This document shows, piece after piece, positions 31,008-41,689 of a stretch of DNA of 64,000 nucleotides (the first letter of the stretch is position 1; each line of letters opens with the position of its first letter). The notes below the pieces were generated by a model, which ran no database searches, was not told the origin of the DNA, and worked only from the letters and a program-made list of their open reading frames with translations. The DNA is from Chrysaora quinquecirrha (taxonomy: Eukaryota; Cnidaria; Scyphozoa; Semaeostomeae; Pelagiidae): positions 396,946-460,945 of the forward strand of contig JACTAT010000030.1 in assembly GCA_014526335.1 (NCBI GenBank), read 5' to 3'. Both the position numbers and the translations under genes were made by a program.

Positions 31008-31200
31008 CTGTCTTTGGAATTCATGATCCGTTAGGATTATCATATCTTACCCAACTTAGAGTAGGACCTAGTAAACTCTGCTTTCACAAATTTAGACACA
31101 ACTTTAGGGATACTATTAATCCAATGTGTACTACTAATGATGGTATTGAGACTGCGGAACACTTTTTGTTGCTCTGCCCCTTCTTTGAGATTACCGCAAT
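31008..31200 (+). pseudogene. LINE C-terminal domain, second half
   Basis: Continuation of the LINE at 29405: 'KPVFGIHDPLGLSYLTQLRV', 'FRHNFRDTINPMCTTNDG', then a C-x-H-x-C-type 'ETAEHFLLLCPFF' finger seen at the end of several LINE proteins. It breaks off at about 31195. Confidence 0.75.
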
Positions 31201-31600
31201 TTTTTTGCTGCGTAAACGTTGCTGCTGTTTTTGACAAAAAGCTACATTATATGGCGCGCAAAATACAAAATATTTTGATAATCGTTGATAATCATCGAGC
31301 ACAATTATTCGCAGTTCTGCCTTCAATTATGCCAAATCGAGGAACAAACATGTTTTGGCCGGTTTGGCGCGCCGAAACAATGGCATACTGATTGAATTCT
31401 CAATTCAATACACTAAACTTATTTTCATTTCAAGTTTTTTCGCGTATTGATCTCTGGTAACTTTAAGTTTTCTGTCAGCTATGACTTTATAGCTGTTGCT
31501 TCAGGGTCGTAAAATATCGCATACCGCGTTGTGAAAATTCAATACCGCGATAACGTCTACTTTTTCCTTCGGGATCCAAGAGTAAAATTACGCTGATACA
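31201..31600. other. No gene recognised
   Basis: Non-coding sequence between the LINE and a small inverted repeat. The open frame to 31391 has no recognisable motif. Confidence 0.5.
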
Positions 31601-31603
31601 TTT

Positions 31604-31757
31604 TTATTCGAATCGAGGGGCAATTCACTCCTTGAAAATCTCCTACACCTGAAAGTCCTATTGTTTTCTTGGAAATCCCTTGAAAGTCCTTTTGTTTTAA
31701 TGGAAATCTCGTACGACTTTTTGCAGAGTGAAATGCCCCTCGATTCGAACAAGAATA
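31604..31757. repeat. Small inverted repeat with internal direct repeats
   Basis: TTCGAATCGAGGGGCAATTCACT at the left is the inverted counterpart of AGTGAAATGCCCCTCGATTCGAA at the right. Between them are two direct copies of GAAAGTCCT(A/T)TTGTTTT..TGGAAATC (about 31649-31676 and 31681-31708). It looks like a short foldback or MITE. Confidence 0.7.
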
Positions 31758-31933
31758 CCCTGCGTGCGAGTCTCGTTCGAAAGAAACAATCTTCTGACAA
31801 CCCTGTGTGCGAGATGTGTTTACATTTCTTGAATTTAGTTGACTTGTTCATTTGGCCTAAGTTTGGCGAATTTCATTCTGGGCTATTTGAAGCCGATAAA
31901 GAGCACTGAGACGAATAAAATTGCATAAAACAG

Positions 31934-32263
31934 TCAGTCGCCGCACTTTTTCTGCAATACATACGCATTGAAAAAATTCAAGTTCGAATTTTGTTCTAGA
32001 AAGCATCTACCGGAAATGCTTTTTAGGACGAAATTCGCTATAGGTAGTCCATTGTGGAAAGTCAGCTTTCGCGGACGACCTGTGTTCTGTTTACGGGCGT
32101 CGTGACTCATCATGTTGAATGGTTTTTTGGCATGCCTATAAATCGTGGCTTTGCTATACTGTGGATACATTTTCAATAATTCTACACCAGATACTCCACC
32201 CTTCTGATAGAGAGCTGCTATTTCTGCGGAGTGTTGAACAGTAACTGAATTTTTCCCTGCCAT
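31934..32263 (-). pseudogene. Tc1/mariner-like transposase, N-terminal DNA-binding part
   Basis: The frame from 32263 reads M-A-G-K-N-S-V-T-V, then a helix-turn-helix of the Tc1 type ('EIAALYQKGGVSGVELLKMY', 'SKATIYRHAKKP') and the hinge 'GRPRKLT', the GRPR AT-hook-like motif. After it the similarity stops within about 40 codons. The catalytic DDE domain is missing. No TIRs or TA duplication were identified. Confidence 0.7.
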
Positions 32264-32699
32264 CTCCCTTCCTCCTCACTGATGAGGAAATTCACCATTA
32301 CACATTACCTTTCTTCAAATATGTTAAGTTTTTTGTGATTTTTTTGTTGTTGTTGTTGCGGTGTTGTTGTTCCTGCTGTCCTAATTTTCTTTTGCAAAAG
32401 CTTTCCTATTTCATGAACTAACTGTCCATTTGAAATCGCAATCACACGTACCATTTCTAGTGGTAAAAGATATTTGCACAGATAATTGTCTAAGTATCGA
32501 AAAAGCGAAGACAATCTTGGACAAAAATTATGAGAAAAACTGAAATTTTCATTAATAGTTGTCTTAACTTCGCATTTCACCCCTCTCCCCTCACTCAATG
32601 TTGATCAAATGGCGTGGAATTGCCTCTCCCTACATAAACTCCAAATGTTGATCAAATGGCGTGGAAGTCCTTGTTTTCAGTGTCACTCAACATTGGAAA
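32264..32699. repeat. Low-complexity region with (TTG)n and a 22-bp direct repeat
   Basis: A TTGTTG run at about 32343-32375, and ATGTTGATCAAATGGCGTGGAA at about 32600 and 32644. The open frame 32305-32598 (-) contains a Gln run caused by the microsatellite and is not a convincing gene. Confidence 0.55.
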
Positions 32700-33245
32700 A
32701 ACCCTGTCTATCTCTTTGGATTGGCTGCTGCTGCAATGAGTGAACTTCTCGCATTATATTCCTCAATTCTTCTCGGTTCAGCATGATAATATTACTTGAC
32801 TGCATGTCTTCTGTTGCTTGGCTTGTTGATGGTTAGTTCTTATTTGAATCCGCTTGGCTTGGCTCCTCAGCGTTCGTCGGTAGGGATGAGGGCCTGCTTC
32901 CCCATGTTGAAAATAGTCACACAGCCTTTTTGCAATAGCTTCTTTCTTGCCGGAAGACGGCAAATGGCAGTTCTGCTTTATTCCATAAAAAGGGAAGGCT
33001 TGATTTCTTCCAGTCCCTAAGGGACATAAGCTCGTCCGGTTTACGATTTAAGGTAGAACTCTGCATTTTATTACTCACGACGAAAGAATCGAGATCAGAT
33101 TAAAAACAATAACTTACTTCAACGAAAGCAGTAATCAACGGATGGGTAAGAGGGCAATGCCGTGGAAGGCGTGCCATCTGATGGGGTATAAGATAGAGGC
33201 TTTCTCCGTTAAACCACATTTACGCCATGCTTAAATGCTGCGAAT
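32700..33245 (-). mobile_element. Ngaro-like element, 5' fragment, inverted copy
   Basis: The complement of the first ~550 bp of the element at 34020. The A repeat is at 33127-33245 (GCGTAAATGTGGTTTAACGG in complement), followed by the start of ORF1 with the SAP-like segment 'SSGKKEAIAKRLCDYF' (32778-32963) and on to about 32705. It stands head-to-head with the larger copy, about 780 bp away. Confidence 0.85.
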
Positions 33246-34019
33246 AATTGTTCAGTCGAAATTCACACTCCTGGGCCTCCTGTGGATTCTGTTCTTGAGA
33301 ATAAATCCAGAATCACAAGAATCCTCCAAGTGACTGGTATTGCAAAGTTTTTCTTAATAATTTTTGTAGAAATCAATAAAGTTTTTGTGGAAATTAAAAA
33401 AAAATTTCATTCCTTAGTTTCTTAGCTTGACTTGAGATTTTTTATCTGAGAACATAATTTCTTATATTGAAATTCTTCATACAAGTACAACTCCCCATTT
33501 CATGTACGAGTTCTTCATTGAAGAAAAGCTGAAACAGATATCCCAGGTCTTCTTTTGCACATATTATCTCTTCATATTCTGGCATGAACTTTGTAGATTA
33601 ATTTTTCATATTTTCTGGTGCTTATTTCAAGTTGCCCACTCTCTCTTATTTTTTTGAATGAAACATTTGATTCAGACATGATTATATTTGATAAAGTTCA
33701 GTGGCTTTATTGTTCGAATGTTTAATGTAGAATGAGTTTATTTTTTATGTCAGAATACTTACTATATTCTCACATATGTCAGAATTTTATTATTATATTT
33801 TGACATATGAATTTTTACTATCAATAGTGCGGTAATAATTGTACAATTCATTCTCCTGTTCATTCGAAAAAATTAAAATAAGAAAAGCAATTATTGATAA
33901 AAGAACATCAATGAGTAAAAGTTCTTGATGTACTCCATTTTATCAATATTTACATTAATGGAGTGAATTTTTAGAATATGTCTTATTCCTTAGTCAATAT
34001 AAGTGAGGACTGGTCTGGA
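33246..34019. other. AT-rich spacer, no gene
   Basis: Between the two head-to-head Ngaro-like copies. Contains repeated ATATGTCAGAAT near 33765-33790 and no open frame of note. Confidence 0.6.
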
Positions 34020-34193
34020 AATCGCAGCATTTAAGCACGGCGTAAATGTGGTTTAACGGAGAAAGCGGAGCCTCGCTTTCACCCTTCAGCCTCTATCCTA
34101 TACCCCTGCATATAACACGCCTTCCACGGCATGGCCCTTCTGCCCGTCAGTCGATTACTGCCTTCGTTGAAAATAAGTTAGTGTTTTTAATCT
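34020..34193 (+). repeat. Split direct repeat A1
   Basis: 174 bp, beginning AATCGCAGCATTTAAGC and ending GTTAGTGTTTTTAATCT; about five differences from A2 at 38484-38657. It probably contains the promoter and ends 10 bp before the ORF1 start codon. Confidence 0.9.
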
Positions 34194-34203
34194 GAGTAAC
34201 AAA

Positions 34204-36608
34204 ATGCAGAGTTCTAAGGTAAGTCGCAAACCGGACGAACTTATGTCCCTTAGGGACTGGAAGAAATCGAGCCTTCCTTTCTTACGGAATCAAGCAGAAC
34301 ACTACCATTTATCGTCTTCCGGCAAGAAAGAAGCTATTGCAAAAAGGCTGTTTGATTATTTTCATCATGGGGAAGCAGGCCCTTCATCCCTACCGACGAA
34401 CGCTGAGGAACCAAGCCAACCATCAACAAGCCAAGCAACAGAAGTCATGCAGCCAAATAATGTTACCATGCTGAACCGAGAAGAATTAAGGGATATCATA
34501 CGAGAAAAAGTTCACTCAATGCAGCAGCAGCCAGTCCAAAGGGAGCAAGTCTCGGTGCCAGAACCCACAGCAGTCCAGCAACTCTCACCTGCTTTATCAA
34601 TCGTGGCTCCAAATCATTATCAGAGAGAAAGGAGACAAGAAGCTAGTACAAGTCAGAACCAAGTCCTCCCTATGCCAACTCTGGAAGAACCAGGTTCGAA
34701 CTTGCTTCAAGATAATTCATACTCTAATAAAGCTAAGAAGCTCCCTCCACTCCCGGCAAAAATCCATAAAGCCCTTCAAGCCAAAGAGTATGTTGATTTC
34801 AACAACCTTCTTCCGCAGTCTCTCTATGACATCGCGCAGCAGCAATCAACATTTTACCTGCAACTAAATGAAGATAGCCCCAATACCAATACGTTACCCT
34901 GGGTACCAGAGCCTCAAGATTGGAACCGTAGAACAAAATAAAAAAAAATAATAAGTTGAGCAAAATACGAGGCTCTGGTTCCATCCAAACAGAGTCTCGT
35001 TCTGATTATGAAAATTAACCAATCAGAAGCGCAGGTTCCCGAAATGGAACGTGGTTTTTCATTGGCTTAGACCATCAAACATACAAATCAGCCGCCCAAG
35101 TGATTCAAGCGAAACAACGGTTGATGCTTGAATTGATCGTTGGTGGAAGTTGCGATACCAGTTTGTGAGGAAAAGAAAAATGGAGGCAGCGTTAGGTTGC
35201 GGCGGGAAAAGTATTACGGAATCATTTCACACATATAAACGAGTTATGAACTCAGCAGTTTGAGATTTTAAGATCGATTCTTTGTCTATCAAAAGATACT
35301 TTTGCCATTCTCCCAACTGGACATGGAAAATCGCCGCCTTTCCAATTCGCGCCATTGACTGGTAGGCCGCCTTCAAAATATCAAGTTCAGCTACTAGATC
35401 TGAGATGAAAACCACTAGAAAAATACGAATTATACATTTTAGGAAACAGTTTCACATAGTTATGGTTATGATGCTAAATATCTTTAAATATAACGTATTG
35501 ATATTGAAATCTTGGATTTTATCGTCACCTGAATCGACCTGAACGAAGCTTGCTCTCATACTTTATATATATGTACAGGAGTTTATTCTTAATTTACTCG
35601 GTCCAGATGTTCTTTCATAATGTCTTTAAAGTATTTCTGCTTTTCCATGAAAATTTAACCTTTTTAAAATATATTATATGATAAGTTCTTCTAACTCTGC
35701 ACCTTTTTGAAATCAGTAATTGGGTGGGCCTAAGCGAGCTTTGTTTACAGAAAGTTCAACACAGCCGTTCTTCGTTTCAAAAACGAATTTTGAAATTATA
35801 ACTCCATGTTCAGTTGCAGCAGCTATTTCCTTTCATTTTTCCACCCAAAAACCACTAGGTTAAACAAATTTTCGTGCACAAAATCGAGCAATATGTGAAT
35901 GCATATTTTACGTTCAGAGCCCTTGCTTTTCTGAAAATCAATACGTGAAGACATCAGAACAATAGAGCTGTCGTTCCAGTCGATATGTGGTGATTAATGA
36001 TTACATGGAATTGCGCCTTTCATAATCAGAACGAGACTCTGTTTGGATGGAACCAGAGCCTCGTATTTTGCTCAACTTATTATTTTTTTTCATTTTGTTC
36101 TGCGGTTCCAATCTTGAGGCTCTGGTACCCAGGGTACCAATACGTTAGCATTAGCGTCAAATAAGAAAAATGCCAAAATAAAAAATTTTCTAGGGTGGCT
36201 AGAAGCTTGGAACGTTTTTATCAGGGGTATGACTTATTTTCATCCTCATCTCGCCAAAGAACTGTTGTCTTATCAAGAAACAATCTGCAATATGAACAAA
36301 GCCTATCCTTTCGACACCTGGTTCCGTTTCGATATTGCGTTCCGTATGAACACAGCGATCACAGGACTTCCCTGGGATCGTCACGATGAGTATGTTTTCG
36401 ATAAATTTGTCCGCTGCCCCTCAGCCGCCACCTCAGCTTCACCAGAGCAATTTCAAAATGGCTCTAGTTTTCGTCCACAGCAGCCCTTTCGTGCACCTCT
36501 TAGCAACGAACCTTGTAGGTTCTTCAAGTTGCAAATTCCAACACAAGTGCAGCAACACCGGCTGTGGAGGAGCCCACCCAAAGATTTATTGTCAAGGAGC
36601 TAGTAAAT
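34204..36608 (+). pseudogene. Ngaro-like ORF1 (gag-like, SAP domain, zinc finger), split by a MITE
   Basis: Begins at ATG 34204. Residues about 24-53 ('LPFLRNQAEHYHLSSSGKKE' and on) resemble a SAP DNA-binding helix pair; a Gln/Ser-rich linker follows, then 'LPPLPAKIHKALQAKEYVDF', typical of DIRS-like gag proteins. The MITE enters after N-T-N-T-L, and the open frame ends with a TAA supplied by the MITE at 34939-34941. The protein resumes after 36146 ('FLGWLEAWNVFIRGMTYFHP', 'YQETICNMNKAYPFDTWFRF'). A frameshift near 36520 leads into a Cys/His cluster ('CSNTGCGGAHPKIYCQG'). It is probably the nucleic-acid-binding structural protein. Confidence 0.82.
34896..36135. mobile_element. MITE with ~130-bp TIRs and 11-bp TSD
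   Basis: The ends begin ACCCTGGGTACCAGAGCCTC on both sides, and the TIRs stay nearly identical for about 130 bp. ACCAATACGTT flanks at 34885-34895 and 36136-36146. The 1.0-kb interior shows no transposase; 35227-35415 (-) is not recognisable. The duplication length suggests a Mutator-like origin. High TIR identity suggests a recent insertion. Confidence 0.88.
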
Positions 36609-38208
36609 AATTTCTACGACTTGCCTTCACTTATTTCCACTCCAATTAACATTTTTAAATTACAAGAAGAACTAATTGACTTTCCAGACTTGTCTTTTCG
36701 TTCTGAGTTATTAAATTGTTTAAAGAATGGCTTCAAAATAGGCTACTCCGGCCCAGAATTTACCAGCGTGTCTAAAAACCTACAGTCAGCCACTACAAAC
36801 CCAGAAGCCGTTGCTGGGTGCTTGTTGTCTGAACTTAAAGCGGGCCGCACAGCCGGTCCTTTTGATTCATTACCACTACCCAATTTCCGAGTTTCACCTA
36901 TTGGTGTCGTCGCCAAGAAAGACTCTGGCAAATTTCGCATGACCACAGACCTTTCATCACCCCGCGGGCGGTCTGTGAATGAATTTATCGACGACATAAA
37001 GGCGTCAGTAGAACTTAACAGTTTTGATTCAGCAGTAGCTAAATATGATTGCTTCTCTCGGTAAACAATCTCTGATGGCTAAATTGGACATAAAAAGCGC
37101 ATTCAGGATTTGCCCGGTACATCCAGATGACTGGCATCTTCTCGGTTACTCTTTCCTCGGGAAATACTTCGTCGATCTTTTCTTACCCTTCGGGCTGCGC
37201 TCTTCCCTTAATCGTTTCTCACAACTCGCAGACACACTTCTTTGGATAATGCAGCAAAATTATAATATTAATCATTCTACTCATTATTCCGACGACTTCT
37301 TATTAGCCGGGCAGCCACACAGCAACGAATGTCTTAACAATCTGAACCTGACTATGGCTATATTTCAACAACTAGGAGTTCCCATCGCGCCCGAAAAACT
37401 TGTTGGCCCCACCACGGTACTGACCTACTTAGGCATTGAAATAGACACTGGAAACATGGAATTACGTTTACCCGAAGAAAAATTCACTTCCCTACTTCAA
37501 ATTTTACGTTCATGGGAAAACAAGAAAAAATGCAGTAAAAAAGAATTATTATCACTTGTTGGTAAATTATCATTTGCGTCAAAAATAATCCCTTCGGGTC
37601 GCACCTTTCTCCGTCGGTTAATTGATCTGTCAGCTACCGTAGAAAAACTGAGTCATCATGTCTCTCTAAACAAAGAAGCACGCGCAGATATTCAATGGTG
37701 GCTGGACTATTTACCGGAATGGAACGGCGAATACAAAATGCTGGATCCATCCGCGACATTGTCTCCAGATTTGGCACTGTATACTGACGCACCTAGTTTA
37801 TCAGGATTCGGAATTTACTTCAAAGGGAAATGGATCGCGGAAAAATGGCCCTCGTCTTGTCAGACCTACACAATCCAGTGGAAAGAATTGTTCCCAATTT
37901 ATGTGTCTTGTTTATTATGGGGTCCGTTATTTCGAGGCAAACGCTTACTGTTTCATTGTGACAATCGTGCAATCGTGGACATATGGGCCGCTCAAAGCAC
38001 AAAATGCCCAGCCATGATGTCTTTACTTCGCCGTCTGTTTTTTATCGCCGCAAAAAATGAGTTCACAATCAACATCAAGCACATAGCAGGAACTGATAAC
38101 AGGATCGCAGATGCCCTGTCTCGCTTTCAAATGGCCCGGTTTTTTGAGTTAGCACCACAAGCCGAACGGACAGCTCATTTGGTACCAAAAGAAGCATTTT
38201 TAATCTAA
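36564..38208 (+). pseudogene. Ngaro/DIRS-type reverse transcriptase and RNase H
   Basis: The first frame (36564-37064) overlaps the end of ORF1 and has 'GPFDSLPLPNFRVSPIGVVA' and 'FRMTTDLSSPRGRSVNEFI'. A one- or two-base shift near 37040 leads to a 387-residue frame. There 'LMAKLDIKSAFRICPVHPDD' is RT motif A, 'LPFGLRSSLNRFSQ' motif B, YSDD at 81-84 the active site, and 'TVLTYLGIEID' motif D/E. RNase H follows with 'LALYTDAPSLSGFGIYF' (about 250), 'WKELFP', 'FHCDNRAIVD' (about 311) and 'AGTDNRIADALSR' (about 356). Catalytic residues look complete. It converts the element RNA to circular DNA in this class. Confidence 0.9.
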
Positions 38209-38245
38209 GAACTCGTTACTAGTAACAGTCTTGGGGTTGCATCTT

Positions 38246-38485
38246 GGCGGTAGGCCACACAGCTATGTGGCATTGTTTATAGTTAGCTGGTAACTTTTAC
38301 TTATTATAGCCTTATACCTTATCGATATGTGCTTACTTATGCGAGGGGCCTACTACCCCTCGCATGGGTATTAGGTCAAGGTGCGATCCCAATGACTGCC
38401 AAAACAAAATAAATACTTGTGTCTTTTCTATTGGTCTACAAATCCTGCAAGTAAATCGTTGTATAAGCGAGCTGCGCTACGTTAA
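38246..38485 (+). repeat. Split direct repeat B1
   Basis: About 240 bp from GGCGGTAGGCCACACAGC to GCGCTACGTTAA. Near identical to B2 at 39255-39511. It ends exactly where A2 begins. Confidence 0.9.
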
Positions 38486-38657
38486 TCGCAGCATTTAAGC
38501 ACGGCGTAAATGTGGTTTAACGGAGAAAGCGGAGCCTCGTTTTCACCCATCAGCCTCTATCCTATACCCCTGCATATAACACGCCTTCCACGGCATGGCC
38601 CTTCTGCCCGTCAGTCGATTACTGCCTTAGTTGAAAAAAAGTTAGTGTTTTTAATCT
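38484..38657 (+). repeat. Split direct repeat A2
   Basis: Second copy of A1, joined head-to-tail with B1 through a shared AA. Confidence 0.9.
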
Positions 38658-39254
38658 CCCTTGCCCTTCCCGCCCACGTCTCCTCTCCTTTCCATATACC
38701 TATATATAATGCACAAAACAAAGAACACAATATATATAAATTTATATATACATACAAAAAAAGGAACGTAATGAAATGAAAGAATGATCATAGTATTTGT
38801 TATTATAACCCGCTATCTTACTGTTGCGTATTGTAGCTAGTTAACTTATGGTTACTACTTTTAGAATTCGATTACTTGTTGCCTTCAGTTGCAGGTTAAG
38901 TTCTTTCTTAGCATTGACTAGCCCTCATCAGCTGGCCTACTACCATAATAGACTACAGGTACCCTAAGAAGGGCATACTACCTGGTATGTCTACAAATTT
39001 ATATTTCCAGCGGATGGGGTGTACACCACTGGCCTACTACCATCGTCAGTTATAGGTACCCCTAGAAGGGCCTACTACCTATTACTGCATACAAATATGG
39101 TACCAGTGCACGGATCGGTTACCACTGGCCTACTACCATGGCTCCAAAAGATACCCGTTCAGGGCACACTATCTAATTGGCCTACAGCCATGATACCAGT
39201 GGTACGCAGTCACCCAATCGGCCCTCTCCGTAGTCGCACATCTAAACATCGTAG
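38658..39254 (+). repeat. A2-B2 spacer with degenerate ~100-bp tandem repeats
   Basis: An AT-rich microsatellite part (38695-38770), then about three units (38930-39235) that share TGGCCTACTACCAT, a GGTACCC stretch and AGGGC(C/A)TACTACCT. No coding. Confidence 0.75.
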
Positions 39255-39511
39255 GGCGGTAGGCCACACAGCTATGTGGCATCGTTTATAGTTAGCTGGT
39301 AACTTTTACTTATTATAGCCTTATACTTCATCGATATGTGCTTACTTATGCGAGGGGCCTACTACACCCTTCTCATGTGTACCCCTCGCATGGGTATCAG
39401 GTCAAGGTGCGATCCCAATGACTGCCAAAACAAAATAAATACTTGTGTCTTTTCTATTGGTCTACAAATCCTGCAAGTAAATCGTTGTATAAGCGAGCTG
39501 CGCTACGTTAA
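39255..39511 (+). repeat. Split direct repeat B2
   Basis: 257 bp, longer than B1 by a partial duplication containing CCCTTCTCATGTGTA near 39366-39383. It ends GCGCTACGTTAA, followed by unrelated sequence. Confidence 0.9.
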
Positions 39512-41079
39512 CCTATTGTCATAATTTGTTCTGTTCTATTGAATTCGGCCGCACAACTTGAACGCGCAAATTATTTCGGCCATGTTATCAAACTAAGGGG
39601 ACAACGATCGAGAATCGACTGCAGAAAACACCAGGAGAGATCACTGATCAGGAACGACGAGAAATGTCCAGTTTATCATTCAAATTCGTGAATGAATATA
39701 AGTGCAACATCACGTATGATAAGCAGTTCAACTCGGCTGCGGATATAAGCTAATTTCACCTGAATGGGGTCGTTCTTCTGTACTAAAGACGTCTCTCCGG
39801 ATACCAAGAAATAAGAATCAGGGCAAAATTTCCGCTAGGAGAGTTCCGTTATTTCTTTTTAAGCAGGAAAATAGTCAGTCTTACAAGCTCTATTGTAGCT
39901 ACAATTGATAACTTGAATAAAAAAAAGCAGCAAAGCCATCCCAAAACTAAAATTAGACTTTATAGAGGAAAATTCATTCAGTTCTGAATGTTCCTATATC
40001 GTTTACTCGTTCTACTTTTCGCCCGCTTTTCTCTTTTCGGAAGCCCTCTACCCGAATCGATCACCACACCCTTCAAAAACTCAGCAGAACTTATTAAAAA
40101 ATCTTCAGAGCTTCCTCCTTGCGAAAAATAATAGAATTCGACGACTCTTGATCGGAAGAAAACACAGCTAGGGAGAAGAAGGGGGAGAAAGAATTGCTTT
40201 CAATTAACAGAAAAAAGGAGAAACTACTGGCTGAAATTCCGCATGTTAGTTTCTCCCACATCGAGAAAAACTTTACCTGCTTGCAGTCTCAAGCAAGGGA
40301 AATTTTACTCTTCAAAAAGATGTACGCGATTCAAGGGAGTGGACGGCCCCTGGCTGGAGCTCAAAGTTTGAGGCTCAACTCAAACGCCTCAGACTCTTCT
40401 CACAGAATCTTCCCACTTCTGTAATCTCTACTCTTTCGGCTGCACGCAGGAAAGAAAAAAGTTTTCCGGCTGAAAATATTCAATTGATAGAAATCCCTAG
40501 AAATCCTTTAACGAGAGAGTGACGTCCGCCGATGCGACAACCTTCTGGGAATATCAGGGAAATTCTCCCGATCAGGAATAAATTACTTAGGTCTATTTTT
40601 TTCCAAACCAAGATTTATTTCCGCATTTCTCTGTACGAAAAATAACAGTGACTTTGGAAAGACAATTTTGAAATGTTCATATTTTCAGTATATTCGAGAG
40701 AAATGAAATTGCTCAATACTAGTCACCGCGCGCTTTCCCGAAAGCCAGCAATCTAAACCATCATGTATTAAGTTTATGTAAAGTGAATTAACTGAAGCAA
40801 AGTTGAATGGGCATAATATTTAAATCAAAAACGCCACGTTTTGCAGAGAAATCACGGATAGTACAGTACATAACGTAAATATACAAACAACGCACTCGCG
40901 TCCCCGTCCCCTCAGTTAGGTCACGTGGGTCACGTGGCTCGTTAAAATCGAGACAAAGAGTTAAGACAATAGGCTTCGAGACCAGTCCTCACTTCTGTTG
41001 ACTATGCTCATTCTAAAGAAAAATGGGAATCATATTTTAACGGTAGAGAAAGAAAATAGTCAAAACATAAACTTGAACT
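39512..41079. other. No gene recognised
   Basis: About 1.6 kb without a convincing coding frame. The 76-codon frame at 40194-40424 has no recognisable motif. Two CACGTG E-box palindromes sit 9 bp apart at 40922-40936 (GGTCACGTG repeated). A stretch at 40425-40450 (CTACTCTTTCGGCTGCACGC) resembles the end of the 2539-5289 element. Confidence 0.55.
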
Positions 41080-41117
41080 ATGTCATCTTGAAAACCCAAG
41101 AGTTTTCAAGATGACAT
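41080..41117. repeat. Perfect 16-bp inverted repeat
   Basis: ATGTCATCTTGAAAAC, a 6-base loop, then GTTTTCAAGATGACAT. No mismatch. Its role is unknown; a compact element end or hairpin RNA is possible. Confidence 0.85.
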
Positions 41118-41689
41118 TTGGACAACAGAATGGGAGACAGACTGTGACAAAGTAAAAAAGAAACACTCCTTGTTGTTTCAAGAAATGCATTCTTTAAAAC
41201 TGATAGTAGACGATGAAGTTATAAAAACACCGGACTTCCAATTATATTGTCTTATCATGTATTAAATGATAAAAAAGAAACCGAAAGAACATTTTTTTGC
41301 AGTGAAGAATGCTGAAGTTAGCATGTCTCAATGTAGAAATAGTGAGTAGATAGGTGAAATTTTTTTTATCATTTTGAAATATTTGATACATCTACAGGCA
41401 TCATTAACATTGTCATTTTTGCTTATTTGAGAACCCTTTTTTAAAAAAAATATCAGATTATGAATTAGTCTATATTTTAATTTCTTCATAAAAACTATTT
41501 ATGTATTAGAAAATTCAGTTGTGATGTTTAGTTGATTAGTAATGGCAAACTTGAATTCTAATGTCGATTATTATGAAAGACAGTTATTTGAACAGCCAAT
41601 TTGGATCAAGAAACTTGTGTGTTATAAAAAACTTTAATAAAGTTAAAGTAATTAAATCCGAGATTCGATTTAATCACATGTTGCTTGCA

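Larger units (their letters stand above)
34020..39511 (+). mobile_element. Ngaro-like YR retrotransposon with split direct repeats, recombinase gene missing
   Basis: The terminal layout is A1 (34020-34193), coding region, B1 (38246-38485), A2 (38484-38657), spacer, B2 (39255-39511). A1 and A2 are nearly identical 174-bp repeats; B1 and B2 are nearly identical apart from one small indel. A1-B1-A2-B2 split direct repeats are characteristic of Ngaro-type tyrosine-recombinase retrotransposons. The coding region has a gag-like ORF1 with a SAP domain and an RT-RNase H ORF like DIRS/Ngaro. No tyrosine recombinase gene is found: B1 starts only 38 bp after the RT-RNase H stop. A MITE is inserted at 34896-36135. 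Confidence 0.88.

Noticed and set aside
32305..32598. Glutamine-rich 97-codon protein
   Set aside because: The Gln run comes from a TTG microsatellite and there is no supporting domain or neighbour.
40425..40450. Possible end of a second copy of the 2539-5289 element
   Set aside because: Only about 20 bp match (CTACTCTTTCGGCTGCACGC); no partner end or 8-bp duplication was found nearby.
34004..40995. Matching words AGTGAGGACTGGTCT at 34008 and its complement at about 40980 as TIRs of one large element
   Set aside because: Only about 16 bp match, no target duplication was seen, and the Ngaro-like split direct repeats explain the interval better.
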